From Anas platyrhynchos (taxonomy: Eukaryota > Chordata > Aves > Anseriformes > Anatidae), in NCBI RefSeq assembly GCF_047663525.1, contig NC_092588.1, positions 144,589,001-144,653,000 on the forward strand: 64,000 bases of DNA. Direction: 5' to 3'. The notes under the pieces were generated by a model. It had not been told where the DNA came from and searched no databases. It worked only from the letters and a program-made list of their open reading frames with translations. Below, in pieces: positions 50,706 through 62,815 of the stretch. The translations under genes and the position numbers were made by a program. Positions within the stretch are counted from its first letter, which is position 1. Each line of letters begins with the position of its first letter.

Positions 50706-51949
50706 CAAACCAGTTTATGAAATATTTAGCCACTTTCCTCAGCTAATACTCACAGAACAGAGTGGTGAAGGAGAGCACTTAGGTCTCTGTACATTGTGAA
50801 CTGTCACATTAAACTACATCAGAAGAACTACATGGGGAAGCTGTGGATGTAGTGCTTTGTTATATCTAGCACAATTTGTGGTTTTGAGGTCTTTTTCATA
50901 CCCCTATTCTTCTCAATTGATGCATTTTGTCTACAGCTTCTGCCCTCTCCACCTTGTACTTTGTCTGCTGGGAGTGCGTGCAGCAGATGAAGGTAAAGCA
51001 ACAACAGGAAAGCATATGAACATAGATATGCAATAACCAGAGGCACTCACACAGAACAAGTGGTAAGGTCATGGAGAAGTCACAGGTAGGGCAGAACCTA
51101 AAAGAAAAAAGGGCTAAAACAGGATATGTACACAGAAACAATGCTGATAGTATCTCCATCTTGTGTTCAAGGCACTCTGCCCCCTAATGAATGATAGCAC
51201 TGCTACACAATGGGTAGGCACTAATGATTAAAAGAGCAGCAGGTAACCTGGCACTGGGGCCCTGGGCTTCATAATTCCTACCTAGCTGATGTCAGTGTGG
51301 TGGATAGTTTCTCATCCAGGCCAAAAGGATGTGGGATCCCAGAAGAATCTGCCCCATTCCTAATTCTTTTTTGGATCTTCACCAGAACTCTAGGAGAGAG
51401 AAGGATATCATAGTAAATGGCCACTGCTGCCTTATTTACAATTTTGCATTGCTCTTATGGGGTTATTTGAATCAGTTCATGAACTCGTAAAAGTTCAGTA
51501 TGGTATTTTCTAAAAAAATGCCAAATGTTCAGTAACACACCCGTAAGCCCTGTGACGAAGGTCTAATATGAAAGTAGCTCACGAAAATCTTGCAGAGAGA
51601 AAGAGCCCAGATGTGGAGGCATGTTCTTTAGCTATCAGTGGATACCAGGGGAGGTAAATAATAAAGACTGCTAGGCAGGCTAGAGATAGGCTTGTCTTCC
51701 TGCATTGTGTTACAGCTTTAGAAAGGTACTTCTGTTATCCGATAAGCAGAGAAATTTTTGTAGGTGTAATATTGTGTAGAAGTCCAATCCAGCTGGCTGT
51801 TCGGAGGTGGCCAAGGTGTGAGGGAGGTAGCTTCTGAGTTGGTCTTGTGAAGCTGACCACTTGAAGAGGAAAGGGCAGGCAGACTATTGCTGGAGAGGTT
51901 TTGTTTTGCAAGATATGGCAAAATGCCTGAGAGCTCTGTAGTGAGCTGC

Positions 51950-52045
51950 CTGAGGCTGTGAGTGAGTTATACGTCTCTTTGTGCACTGAAGGTCAGACAA
52001 GGTGAACCAATGATCCTTTGGGATCTTAAACTCCATGAAATGGAG
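51950..52045 (+). mobile_element. Ancient CR1/L3-class 3' end remnant, plus strand
   Basis: GGTCAGACAAGGTGAACCAATGATCC followed by TTGGGATCTTAAACTCCATGAA resembles the 3' end of reptile/amniote CR1 elements (GGTCAGACTAGATGAT... then CTTAAACTCTATGAA). Sequence upstream may be the rest of a worn copy. The evidence is a short match only. Confidence 0.5.
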
Positions 52046-52603
52046 TCAAGGGTGACCGGCACAGAAAAAAAGATGAAATAAGTCGTGGTGGGTTAACGCT
52101 GGTAGGCAGCTGAGCGCCACACAGCTGCTTGCACATTCCCCATTGGAACTGGGGAATTGGAAACGCAGAAGTGAGAAAACTCATGGGTCAAAACAAAGGC
52201 AGTTTGGTAGGTAAAGCAAAAGCTGCATGTGCAGGCAAAGCAAAATAAGGAATTCATCCACCACTTCACATTGGTAGGCAGATGTTCAGCCATTTACAGG
52301 AAAGCAGGGCATCATCACGTGTAGCAGTTACTTGGGAAGACAAATGCCATTAATGGACTTTCTGCTCCCTCTGCTTCTTACCCTCAGCTTTTGCTGCTGA
52401 TCATAATGTCATGTGGTATGGGATATCCCTTTGGTCAGGTGGGGTCAGCTTTGTTCCCTCCCAATTTTTTCACTGCTCAGCAACAGTTTACAGGTTAGTG
52501 TGTTATCAACACTGTTTTGGTCACAAATCCAAAACACAGAACTAAAGAAGAAAATTTAGTCCATCCCAGCCAAAATCAGTAAATAAGTTCATCCTGTTGG
52601 TTC

Positions 52604-52623
52604 TATTTATTTATTTATTTATT
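52604..52623. repeat. (TTTA)n microsatellite
   Basis: Five TTTA units on the + strand. Confidence 0.9.
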
Positions 52624-52930
52624 GTAGTCATTTTATTTTGAGAGAGAATACGGTAGAAATGAATTGCCTGCTACTCTAATGACTCAAAGGAAGCAGCCCA
52701 AGGCTGTTATAGAAGTTAGCACATAGTCAATTGTTGTAACCATGTCATCCCAAGTTTGGGAACCATCAGTGTAAACTGCCCCAGAACTTTGTCTTTACTT
52801 GTCTGTTCATTTTGTCATAATATCTGCCAAGTGATTGTTACTTCAGTACCCCAGACTCCATACACCTCCAGACCCCAGTGGAGCTTGCCCCTTACATATA
52901 ACTTGCATAACAGAAGACTAAGAAACAAGC

Positions 52931-52948
52931 TTTTTTTTTTTTTTTTTT
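52931..52948. repeat. T-tract, 18 nt
   Basis: A pure T run on the + strand, continued by CTTTACTTTT. Confidence 0.9.
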
Positions 52949-55063
52949 CTTTACTTTTGAAAACCATTAGGAAAACTTGTGGATTTCTCTGAATACCTTT
53001 AGGGCAGTTTGCAATGAGATACTTTTGTAAGAAGGAGAAAGTAAACACTCAAACTGCTAGATTTCAGCATGTATCAAGGAATCTAACAGTCAGAGCTGTG
53101 CTCTGTAATTGCGGTATTCAAGATAGATGAACCTAAATAGTTTTTGTATAGATTTCTGAAAGATCAATATTGTCGCCTCTTTTTCAAGCCTGTCCTATGA
53201 CATAGATAGATACATTGCTAGAAAAGTTGTGTATTTGGCTGCTGCAGATATGGGAGAATTTCTGGCAGGTTCCCTGAAGATACCGAAAGAAACAATTAGA
53301 GCTTTCATTATATTCTCTGACATGTAAGAGTTTAAGATGTTACCTATAAATGTAACATACTGGTTTCTTTTATAAAAGAAATGGTTGAACTTTTGCAGGA
53401 AAAAAAAAAGCCCTTAAGTGTTAAGTCTTTGGACACCTAACCTTGTAATAAGTAATTTGAAGAGGTATTGGTGATGGTGAGTGATTTCTCTCTCACAACA
53501 CCCAGGAACAATAGAAGTGAAGGTCATCATGGCATCAGTCAAGACCTGCTCATTTCTGAGTCCTCCCATTGTGTATATATGTTCTTGGGACCTGAATATT
53601 AGCTGCAAACTAAAATGCAGTTTGAATCCCACTGTTCTTTTTCCCTCATTAGATGAATACAGAAGAATAGAAAACAATGTCAGGAAACCCTTGCGTTTAT
53701 TTTTAGACCTATTCGTTAATGGTTTTCCCTCCCCCACTCTAGCCAAATTTCTGTTGAAGTTGATCACTAAGGGCTGCAAGACTTGTCCCCTTCATGCAGT
53801 GGGCTCTGATTTTGGCTGAAGAGAAGGCCTGCCAAGGTTCAATTGCTCAGTGAAGCAAATAGCAAGCCTCTCCCTGCAAAGGGCACAATTTTATGCCCAT
53901 GTAAAATTATGGCTGTGATTTAAAGAGAAAAGTGGTAGCTGGAGAGTTTAAATGCACATTTCTGCCTGTCACTGTGTGGTCTTTGCACTTACCAGACAAC
54001 AGTTTCATGTGTGCTGTAAGCCTGTCAGTGTGCCCCAAGGCAGAGAGAGGCAGTCCTGCTTCTAGCCCTGCTGTCCCTGCACCAACTAACTTCCCTGAAA
54101 ATTTACAGTACCAAAAAAAAGCACAGAGAACTGAAAGCACAGTTGTGGTCTGGCTGGCAGTGCGGTTACAAGAGTGGTGATGCCAGTGCAAGCAGTGGGA
54201 TGGTGACATACAACCACAGACATTGGGATGGCAGGGTCACCCCTTCTCAGTGGCTGCATGGTCTTCAGTTGGCTTGAAGCACTTGTGGAAGCCCACCGTG
54301 AAATACAGACAAGTAGAGCCTTAGAAGTTGGTGATGTGAATTACCAGGGAGTTTAGCAGTGAATGAGCAAATCTCCATAGGAACTCCACAGTAGATGCCA
54401 ATTAAAGGATCAAAGAGCAAAGATTCAGGTGCCAAAATTAGGTGATGATATTTGCAACAGAGAATGATTGGAGTAGTAAGGTGTTAATATATGCAGCTGG
54501 AAGAGAACTTTAAAAACTAACGGGTAGGGGTAAAGTAAAAATAATTAAGATTATATTTAATGAGGGAAACAGGAAAGGAGGCTAGCACTGTTTGCTCTCT
54601 GAGGAAATGAGAAAGAAGATAAATGAGTGAATAGAGAAAATAAAGGAGCAAAAAAAATTAATGGAGGAAAAATAAAAATCACTAGTTTGTTTCCTTTGTC
54701 TAATGGTATTATAAAAAGAAATATGAAAAATATAATTGTGACATTAGGGGAGTTTCATATTCCTTGATGATACATCAGTCAAAGTTTCAGATGTATTTGA
54801 TCATCTGGATAGCTATCAGTAGGTAAATCTTTTGTCAAGATTAATCAGCTTTAAAAAAGTATGATTTAAAAAGCAGGTCTGTAGGGGCTCATCTGCAGTG
54901 GAGGTAAACTTTGCTTTCTCTGGCTGTATAGCACCATATTTCTGCCAATATGTTGTGGAAAAGCATCTGGCTTATTCTTGCTCACAGAAAAGGACACAAA
55001 AGTGCTTTATATTGTGTGGTTAAACTACTGACTTCTAAGCATCTGCTGCAGTTAGGGAGGAGT

Positions 55064-55081
55064 ATATTGATATATCAATAT
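55064..55081. repeat. Perfect 18-bp AT-rich palindrome
   Basis: ATATTGATATATCAATAT equals its own reverse complement over 18 bases and is followed by a further CAATG. It could extrude as a hairpin or bind a dimeric factor. Confidence 0.9.
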
Positions 55082-55142
55082 CAATGCCATATGGCACATA
55101 GAGAGTTCCTTGCTTATAAAACTCTTGGTGTTTGTATGGGGC

Positions 55143-55164
55143 TGCTTTTGTCTTACAGGTAAGC
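55143..55164 (+). other. Possible recursive splice (ratchet) site
   Basis: CTTTTGTCTTACAG|GTAAGC joins a good 3' splice site directly to a good 5' splice site with no exon between. Such zero-length exon sites allow stepwise removal of very long introns. The plus orientation matches the rightward transcript proposed from the skew and from the exon at 20213. A chance juxtaposition cannot be excluded. Confidence 0.3.
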
Positions 55165-57253
55165 AGACTGTTTCTCCAAACTGCACGAGCATTAAAGTAT
55201 TCTATATACACAGGGGTGGTGAGGCCTGAGACTAGGCTGATCAGTTGGGGAGAGGCATTGCCAGAACTGGGAGCAGAAAGAAAAGCCCTTGATTTCCTGG
55301 CCATGGTTTTATATTAACCAACTACTTTTCCTGGGAAGAATGACTCAAACGTAAGTGGGAGGTTCAAATAGCAAAGTCACTATAGTTCAAATAACACTAT
55401 GAAAAATTTAAAATTCATAGCATGAGAAATCAGTGGGAGAAATGGCAGGAGAGGACTGTGCACCCCTATGCTCTAAATAGCATCTCACATCGTGAAGTCT
55501 CAGCTCTGAATACCACCTCAAAATAGTAGCTTAGGTAGGATACTATGAGTTTCCAGTAGTGTCTGGCTATATGCTTGACCACAGAAAGTATAATACAGGC
55601 ATTGATGTTGGAACTTGGTTATTTGGCGTAAATCCTTAGAAGGGGGAAGTCTACATCTTGTTTATTCCACAGGCTCAGTATCTGTCCTTATCTCCTAAGT
55701 ACCAGAAGGTTTTGCAGCTCCGACTACCAGCAACATGGGCCACCTGCCAGCTGGGAGCAAAGCAGTAGCATGGCAGCCTTTACAAAGGCTTCTTTCTGTT
55801 TTATTCCACAGTTTTCTTTGGAGGTGATCTGTTGTCTTCTCTACACTCTCATGGTAGCTGATGCTGGCACAAGGACCTCTCTCAGGCAAAGTCTGTCTTC
55901 TATGGACATCTTTGATCCTTCTGGATCAGGCTTAACAATGAAGCCTGATATTGTCGTCTCAGCCTCTAGGCAAGCAACCTGTGGTCATCCACACTGATCT
56001 GTTTCTCCATTAAGAACCCAGGGTGTGGGAGGAGGGAGAAAGACTGATGTTGAAATTATGAGGCATTTTCTTTTAACTCGGTGTATTTGCCTTGTGGTTT
56101 CCTGTTAGTGTGATATCTCTTGTCCCTTCAGGAGGACCGAAACCAGAACAATGTACTCCTAGCCCTCTTAGCATTATGTAAAATTTGTATTTCTCATGTT
56201 TTAAAATATAACTAAAGACACAATTTGATCTGTCTACAGTCTGACTAGAATTGCTCTGTTATGTCTGTCACAGAATATTCTTACTAATCTATAACTGACA
56301 TTAATTACGTAAGACTAGCAAAGAGCCAGGAAGGCTATAATGGTGGTTAGGTGACTCTGAAGAAGCAGATACTTACAAAGAGAAATTTATTTTTGTCTTT
56401 TCTGCTAAAAAAAAAAGAGGTTTGGCAGGTGTGAACATATCTAGTTACAAAGTAATACAAGTGTAAAAACCACAAATTTTAACAACAACTATATACACAT
56501 GCACGCATATGTACATATATATGCATATTTACACACAGGTGTCAACCTTATCAGAGATCTTGGAAGAAAGGTCTGCAGTGTAACTTCCTGTTTAGAAGAC
56601 CTAAGGTGTTAATACAGAAATATTAGATCTAGTCTTGTGAGCTGGGTTGTGTACAATTGTGTTATAATGTTGACATATTGATGACTTTCTATAATTTTAG
56701 CTGAGATATTAAAGTTGGATCTCTTTGGCTTTAAACCTACAAGATTTTTCCTACTTCTTACAGCTCACCACTGATTTTACCTTGCTAGATTAGATCAGTT
56801 AACCTTTACTGTTTTCAGACATGGGCTGCTAAAATTCCAAGATGTTGTTAGACATAACAAAAAGACTTTTTCATTTGTAATTCATATAAGCTGTAAACAG
56901 TGTGCTGTTATTGCATATGGGGCATTTGTTACAGCGTGGAATGACTCTAAGAAATCAATCTTGTGCTGTTAGGCTTTTGGATAATATTTTTGTAGTGTTG
57001 ACTAGTAGCGCTATTCAACTATTAGACGTTTCTTCTCTTGTCCTCTGAAACTGCTGGTGTTGGAATTTCCCAGAGACAGGATATTACACTAGACAGAATC
57101 ACAGGAACTGCACTGTCAGATCAAAATGTGTTAGGAATATATTTGTGGTAGTCTCAGCACAACTCTCAGCACAACTCTTATAATATTCTGTGGCAATAAC
57201 TAGTCTTGGTTGTAGTTTCTTCTTATTGTGATACAGTTTTTCATCTGCAATAG

Positions 57254-57303
57254 TTTTTTTTTCCTTCTTTTTTCTTTTCCTTTCTTTTCTTTTTTTTTTT
57301 TTC
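57254..57303. repeat. Polypyrimidine tract (T/C), 50 nt
   Basis: About 50 bases of T and C only on the + strand, starting T9CC and ending T12CC-like sequence. Confidence 0.85.
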
Positions 57304-59641
57304 AAACATGGGGAATAATAAATATAGAATATTGTTCACTTCAGAAGAGGTTTGCCAGTTAGACAGGGGAGGAGGTTGTTTCCAGGTCTGCATCCCTATG
57401 AAGCATGACTTCTCTCCAGCTCTATTTGGGACTAAGTTCTTCCCATGACCCCTCAGTACTTATCTGCCTTTCCCACGTCTTTTTCTGTGCTCCCGTTGGT
57501 TCTCATAAATACCCAACAGACTCTAAACTCTCTTCTTATTGAATCTGGCTTCCATTCACACCTCCTACATGTTCCAACTGATGCATTCATTGACCTTCAG
57601 AGATGAAATGAGGCACAAATAGCACCTATAACTTTTGAAGATGAATTCCTCTATCTTGGCAAGGCCTCACAGGCTCTGTCTAGATGAGTCAAACAGGACC
57701 TCTTGTGTCATTGAACTGACTTTTTTTAGTTTAAAAAATCAAGAAGTTTCTCCTTTAATACTTTTTTTGGTGTTCTTCTGAGTCTTCAGGTACAAATGCT
57801 TCAACTTTCCCAGGGTTTCTTCTCTGCCAAGAGAGCTGGAAATGTCCCTGTGTGGTGTCCTGAGTCCACTATCTGAGATCCTGGGAGTAATGCCAAATGT
57901 ACAAGGCATGACAAAACCATGAATTGAAAATACTACTAACTAGACCAATCTAATTAATACTTTCTAAAACCACAAGTTTAGAAAATGAAGCAGGTAATTA
58001 GAAGTAACACACGTCTTTTGAAATCCTAGCCTTAGGCCATGTGGATATTCTGTAGTATAACTAGAAAACAGGACTGGGATCATTAACAATACTACTAAAA
58101 GAAAACTCAAGGCAGTGAATAGAAGGGACCAGGGTCAGCACTCTTTGATGGTAGTGGGTAGAAGTGCCTAATGGCCAGGACTCCTTGAGTCCAATGACTG
58201 TGTTCAGTGAGTTGTGCAAAATTGTGTGTGGGAGCCAGTGTAAGGCAACAGTTTCCTTGTGTCTTGGGCTGTGCTTTCCCATTCAAGCTATCAACCTCCA
58301 GACTGAAAAAATATATGTCCCAAATCACAGGGAAGCTGTGGGCACTGAATTTGTCATCTGAAAAGTGCAGTAGGTGTTGTTGCCAGGAAGCCGTGGCATC
58401 CTTTATAGCTTTGCTATAATTTACAGCAGGCAGAGATTCTTTCTGGGGCTGCAGAGGCTAAGGCTAAAAGTGGTTTGAGTGTCAGTGAATTGGGTTGAGA
58501 TTTTTCTTTTGAGGCAGAAATATTGGTAAGATAATTTGGAGTAGGAATCACTGGTGCTAAGCTATTTTCTTTTTGACATCTCTCAGCGCATTGCCTGCAC
58601 TTGGGCTCAGTTTCCTTGAACTGATGTGTTAATAAACCACAAACAAGAAAGCCCTGCCTTTGGCTAGCTCTGCCGCAGCATCCTCTATTTCTAGGATGCA
58701 TAGAAAAGACAAAATATCCAAATGAATGTGGGCTCTTTCTCTTCTCTTAGGGGCTAACCCTTGTCTTTTCCACTCCATACCAACTCAGTTCAAAGACCTC
58801 CTACTTAGTCTAAAATGGGAGCTTTGCCATTAACTTTCCCTGTCCAGTTGCTTGGCAACACAAGGTAAAGATCTAAACAAAAGGACAAAGAAAAATGATT
58901 TAATTCACAAGACACCCTGAAGAGCTCTGGAGGTAGTTACTTCATAGTACTCTTTCTGTGGTTTGGCTTATGCTGCAAAATTTTGCTCAGAAAACAGTGT
59001 GACACCCCCAGTTATCACCGGTATGCTGAAAAAAGCCCTTGTAGCAGACGCACATATGGCTGGAGAAAAGAGTGTTTGCTGGCATGGCTCATGCTGTCTG
59101 GGGAGGAGGTGTAAATAGATCAACAGAAAAATTCGGCTTAGTGACATATGTTACCTCCACCCTGGGGGTCTACAGCAGAGCCCTCTCTGCTGGTGCGGGG
59201 ACGTACCCTGAGCATGTGTCTAGGTGACCCCTTGTGTGCCTGCTCCTCTCATCTCTGGCCATGGGAAAACATCGGGGGCCGATTCATTCATGTCTCCTTG
59301 CTGCCTCCAATGCGGGGTGACATGTCTCATTATGTACTGTGGTGGCTCTTGGCACTTCCATTCAGTGCTGGAATGAGATGCAAGTCCTCACAAGGCACGT
59401 AATGTATGCACTACTGGTGCCAAAGCGGAGCCTATCTCTTGTAAAATGGCTTTGATACATCGATAAATGGAGCTAGCTGACAAAAATTCCTTAACAATGA
59501 AGTATCATTTCAAAGCCAATATTTTTTTTAGAGTGGTGAAGGTACAAGGAGCCCTAATGACTAACAGAGGATCGTTATGTATGCAGGTGAAAAAGGAAGA
59601 TGACAAGGATTTTAAATCAATCTATCACATTATGCATTTAC

Positions 59642-59701
59642 CTGCCAGCAGTGAGTTTTTCACCCCTTTCATTTTCCACTGCCAAATACCACAGATTCAG
59701 G
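59642..59701 (-). other. Candidate exon, 60 nt, minus strand
   Basis: A good acceptor (TTCTCTGCTTACCAG) and donor (TGGCAG|GTAAATG) bound 60 bases. Only one frame is open; it begins LNLWYLAVENERGEK. The length is a multiple of three. It is not recognised and may be chance. Confidence 0.15.
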
Positions 59702-60811
59702 CTGGTAAGCAGAGAATTTGGGGGCAGAATTTACATTAAAAATGAACCTTTTACATAAATTATGACCTCTTTTGTTTCCCTGCTGACTGATGCACTTTAG
59801 CTGTCACATGCCCATTGTAGAGGGACTATTCTTTCCCTGATGTGTGCATGTAATTCTCATTAACATCAAGGCGACTTACAAGTACTCATTTGGGAAAGAC
59901 AGAACCCGAAGTGCTTCTAAATGCTTATGACAGGGGTGCCCATAGTGCCAGGTCCTACCAGCCAAGATCCAAAATTTTTATCTGGTGGAGAGCCTCTCCC
60001 TCCCTCATATGTCCTTCAGCCACTGAGTCCCAGTACCTTAACTTGAGTGCCCTCCCTGACCCTGCTGCAGTCCCCCTCCAACTCCCCACATCCTCCTGCC
60101 AACCTGAGCCCCTCACTGGTCACACTCCCTCCTCTCCAAACAACCTGGGTGCTCTCACCCTGCAGCTGCCAGCCCTGTTTCGTGGAGCTCCCTGAGCTGG
60201 AGAGAGGCGAATGCATGAACATCATCCCCCCTGTTTCCATGAGCAGTGGGGACTCTTTGCATGCTGTGGCCTTCCCCTTCCTGGTGTTTGACCTGCTGTC
60301 ATCTCCTCCTGCTCTGGCACATCTGGTGTAAGAAAATGACAACAGGCTGGGGGAGCTGGCAAGCTGTATGCAGATGATAAAATGTCACTTGGCTGCTCTC
60401 TATTGTGGTCCCAAAGCATTAGGACTGCAAAGAGAAGGCACCACAGTGGGAGGCTAGCTCTGGAAGGGGGAAGCTTTGTGGATTGCTTTTATCTTTGCGT
60501 GCAATTAGCATGATCTCTGTGTTAGGCATGGGTAAGATATCTGTTTGCAAGTGGCTTCTCCCACTCCCAGGTCTTCTTGCAGTGCTAGTACTGCAACAGA
60601 GAGTGGGACCAAATTTGTATCTTCTGCAGACATACTAGGTTGGTAGGCAGGGAAAGAGTGGAAAGGCAGCAAGGCTATTCCAATGGCAAGGGAAGAATGA
60701 CCAATGAAAGTTTGATAGTGCTCATGCTTAGCATCTGTAACTTGTTTCTTGGTCTTTGTGGGTAAAAATCACAGAGACTTCTCATTTGATGAGTATAAAA
60801 TAAAAAATTGC

Positions 60812-60860
60812 CCAACTGATGTTAGAGGAGCTTAGTCCAACTGATGTGAGAGGAGCTTAG
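60812..60860. repeat. 24-bp tandem duplication, one mismatch
   Basis: A unit starting CCAACTGATG and ending GAGGAGCTTAG is repeated with a 25-base period. The copies differ at a single base (TTAG against TGAG). Confidence 0.95.
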
Positions 60861-61612
60861 AGCATAAAAATACTTCCAAATCATTTATCTCTGAGAGCTG
60901 GCAGCCCCTATTCCAGCCTTCCAAGGGGCCGCAGACTAATCACAACAATAAAGTAACTTGTGAAGTTAACAAGTTGTCTGCAACATGATAGAGAGGAGGG
61001 AATTGCCTCACTGAGGAAAAGAAAATTGCCTGCCAGTGGCATTGGTATTTCTTAAAATTAGAAGTCATGAAAGAGAAAAGAATGGCAAAAACACAGACAC
61101 AGATCACTGCTACACCTTTGGGAAGATGCCTTCAGTGACTGTGCAGAAGCAAGCAGCCACCTAACTCCTCCCTGGACCACCACCTGGTTGAATACTGAGA
61201 TAGGGGTGTTTCATAGCGGAATGGGGTTATTGGGCACTTGAGATTTAGATGAGTTTAGCAGATGCTTTCCAATCTCCAGAGTTTTCTTGTTATGAAGCCT
61301 TATGTATCTACCAGCTTTTGTGAACCTTAAATTAAAACAACAAAACAAAACACGCCTCTAGCTGTTTTGTAATTTTCCATAAGGATGAAACTGGGCACAC
61401 GTAACTTTGCCTTAGAAATTTGCCTCCTGCCAGGTATCTGAATGCATTTAGTTTCTTAATATGCTGGAGTCATGTAAGTTCAATAAGCCTAACAATGCAC
61501 ATTGTGGTATGGTTTACTATTTAATTACGCAGTTATTTTCTGCAAGAAATGTCTTTTCATTTTTTTTTTCCCCTTAATAACTCCTTCTCAGGCTTTAGTG
61601 TTCTTTATCTAG

Positions 61613-61633
61613 AAAAAAAAAAAAAAAAAAAAA
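61613..61633. repeat. A-tract, 21 nt
   Basis: The only A-tract of 17 nt or more on the + strand, compared with seven T-tracts of that size. Confidence 0.95.
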
Positions 61634-62347
61634 GTCTTCTTTTTAACTGCAGAATGGGCAAACTGAGAGTGGCAGAATGCTTTTTGGAGAGTGAAACTGG
61701 CAAGTGCCTGCCAGGTTGTAGCGGTATTATGTGGCACAACTTTCAGGCTGGTAAACATGTGCACTTCTTAGTACTTGCTTTCATGTGGGGAGGGGGTGTA
61801 GTCTCAATATTTCACATTTGTCACCTAAGGGGAAGCAGAGCCATCATACTGGTACAGACCGGTATCCGTGCTGAGACTAGTCTGTTTTTCAGTAGTTTTA
61901 GAAAATAATAAATCACATGCTCTGTGCTTTCTGCTTAACAGCAGCATGCTCTCTAGAAGCTCAAGTATCTCTCAACAGTTGTTTCCTGTGCCTGAAGAAG
62001 GGAGTAAAAAGATGAGCAGTAACAGTTAGATGTGAGAGAGGATTAAGGCTGTGGGGGTGGTGAGCGATTCATACATATGTTGACATTTCAACTCTAATTA
62101 ACTAAGAAGCGTTGAGTCAGTGGTGGCATGTAGCTACATGGCTGCTGGAGCAGAGCAGGGACTCGTCTTTTCTTAAGATAGACATCAAAGAAATGTGGGC
62201 TGAATTGCCATCTGGAGGTGCCCATCTCTACTCACAGAAGAAAACTACATGGCTTGCTTTGACCTCACTTTTGGATGACTAGAGAGGATGAAGATGAATC
62301 CCACTGCTGTGACTCAGAGCTTGATCTCTTTTTCTGCTGTTTTGCAG

Positions 62348-62815
62348 AAGGATGATAACTCAGTTCTGGAAGTTTCCAGCTTCCAAGTCTCATCCCTTAC
62401 TTCCTTCCACACTTGTCCTCTTCCCCACCACATGCAACTCTTTGGCAAGAGGCAGCAAATGACCAGTTTTGTTTCAAGAATACTGCCAGAATTTAAAATT
62501 CTTTGTATGCAGTGGAACAAAATAAGACCTCCACTTTGTGTTGCTTTACATTCTTTCTGGTGAATGAACAAAAGCCTGGTGATGGTACTTACCTGCATGA
62601 TTTGGAGACCCTTTCACTGTAAGATAAACTGAACTACGACCTTGGGTCATATTCAGCTCCTCTGCACTGCAGGTTTTCCATCTCTAGACTACTGACATGG
62701 GAGTTTTAATAGCAGAAGTTTTGTAACTTTCTTGTTACAGTCCTGCCCCTCTGAAATATGTTGTGTTTAACTCCTTAGGATTTTCAAAGATGAATAAAGT
62801 GAAGCTGCAAAATAC
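62348..62815 (+). other. Candidate plus-strand terminal exon with a poly(A) signal
   Basis: An excellent acceptor (CTCTTTTTCTGCTGTTTTGCAG) ends at 62347. It is followed by 71 open codons plus a TGA stop at 62563 and then AATAAA at 62793-62798. The peptide (starts KDDNSVLEVSS, ends ALHSFW) has no recognisable domain. It fits a lncRNA or a rapidly evolving 3' coding end of the rightward transcript. The strong acceptor and the poly(A) signal are seen; the link to the 20.2 kb exon is inference. Confidence 0.25.
62593..62616 (-). other. Candidate 24-nt microexon, minus strand
   Basis: A perfect-consensus donor (CATGCAG|GTAAGTA) on the minus strand lies 24 bases after a good acceptor (CAGTTTATCTTACAG). 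If the acceptor is ignored, an open frame reaches further upstream with the residues SAEELNMTQGRSSVYLTVKG before the donor, which resembles an extracellular beta-strand segment. It is the best donor on the minus strand of the right half. The gene is not recognised. Confidence 0.2.

Larger units (their letters stand above)
52046..62347. other. Long non-coding stretch, probable intron
   Basis: Unique DNA with short repeats. Open frames of 121 (minus) and 112 codons (plus) overlap each other at 53414-53819, and both look like chance. No RNA gene was recognised. Confidence 0.45.

Noticed and set aside
53414..53819. Overlapping open frames of 121 (minus) and 112 (plus) codons
   Set aside because: Neither has domain-like content or splice sites. 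Opposite-strand overlap suggests low stop density, not coding.
59931..60345. CAGGGGTGCCCATAG resembling a hAT-type terminal inverted repeat
   Set aside because: No matching inverted end or 8-bp target duplication was found within the following kilobase.
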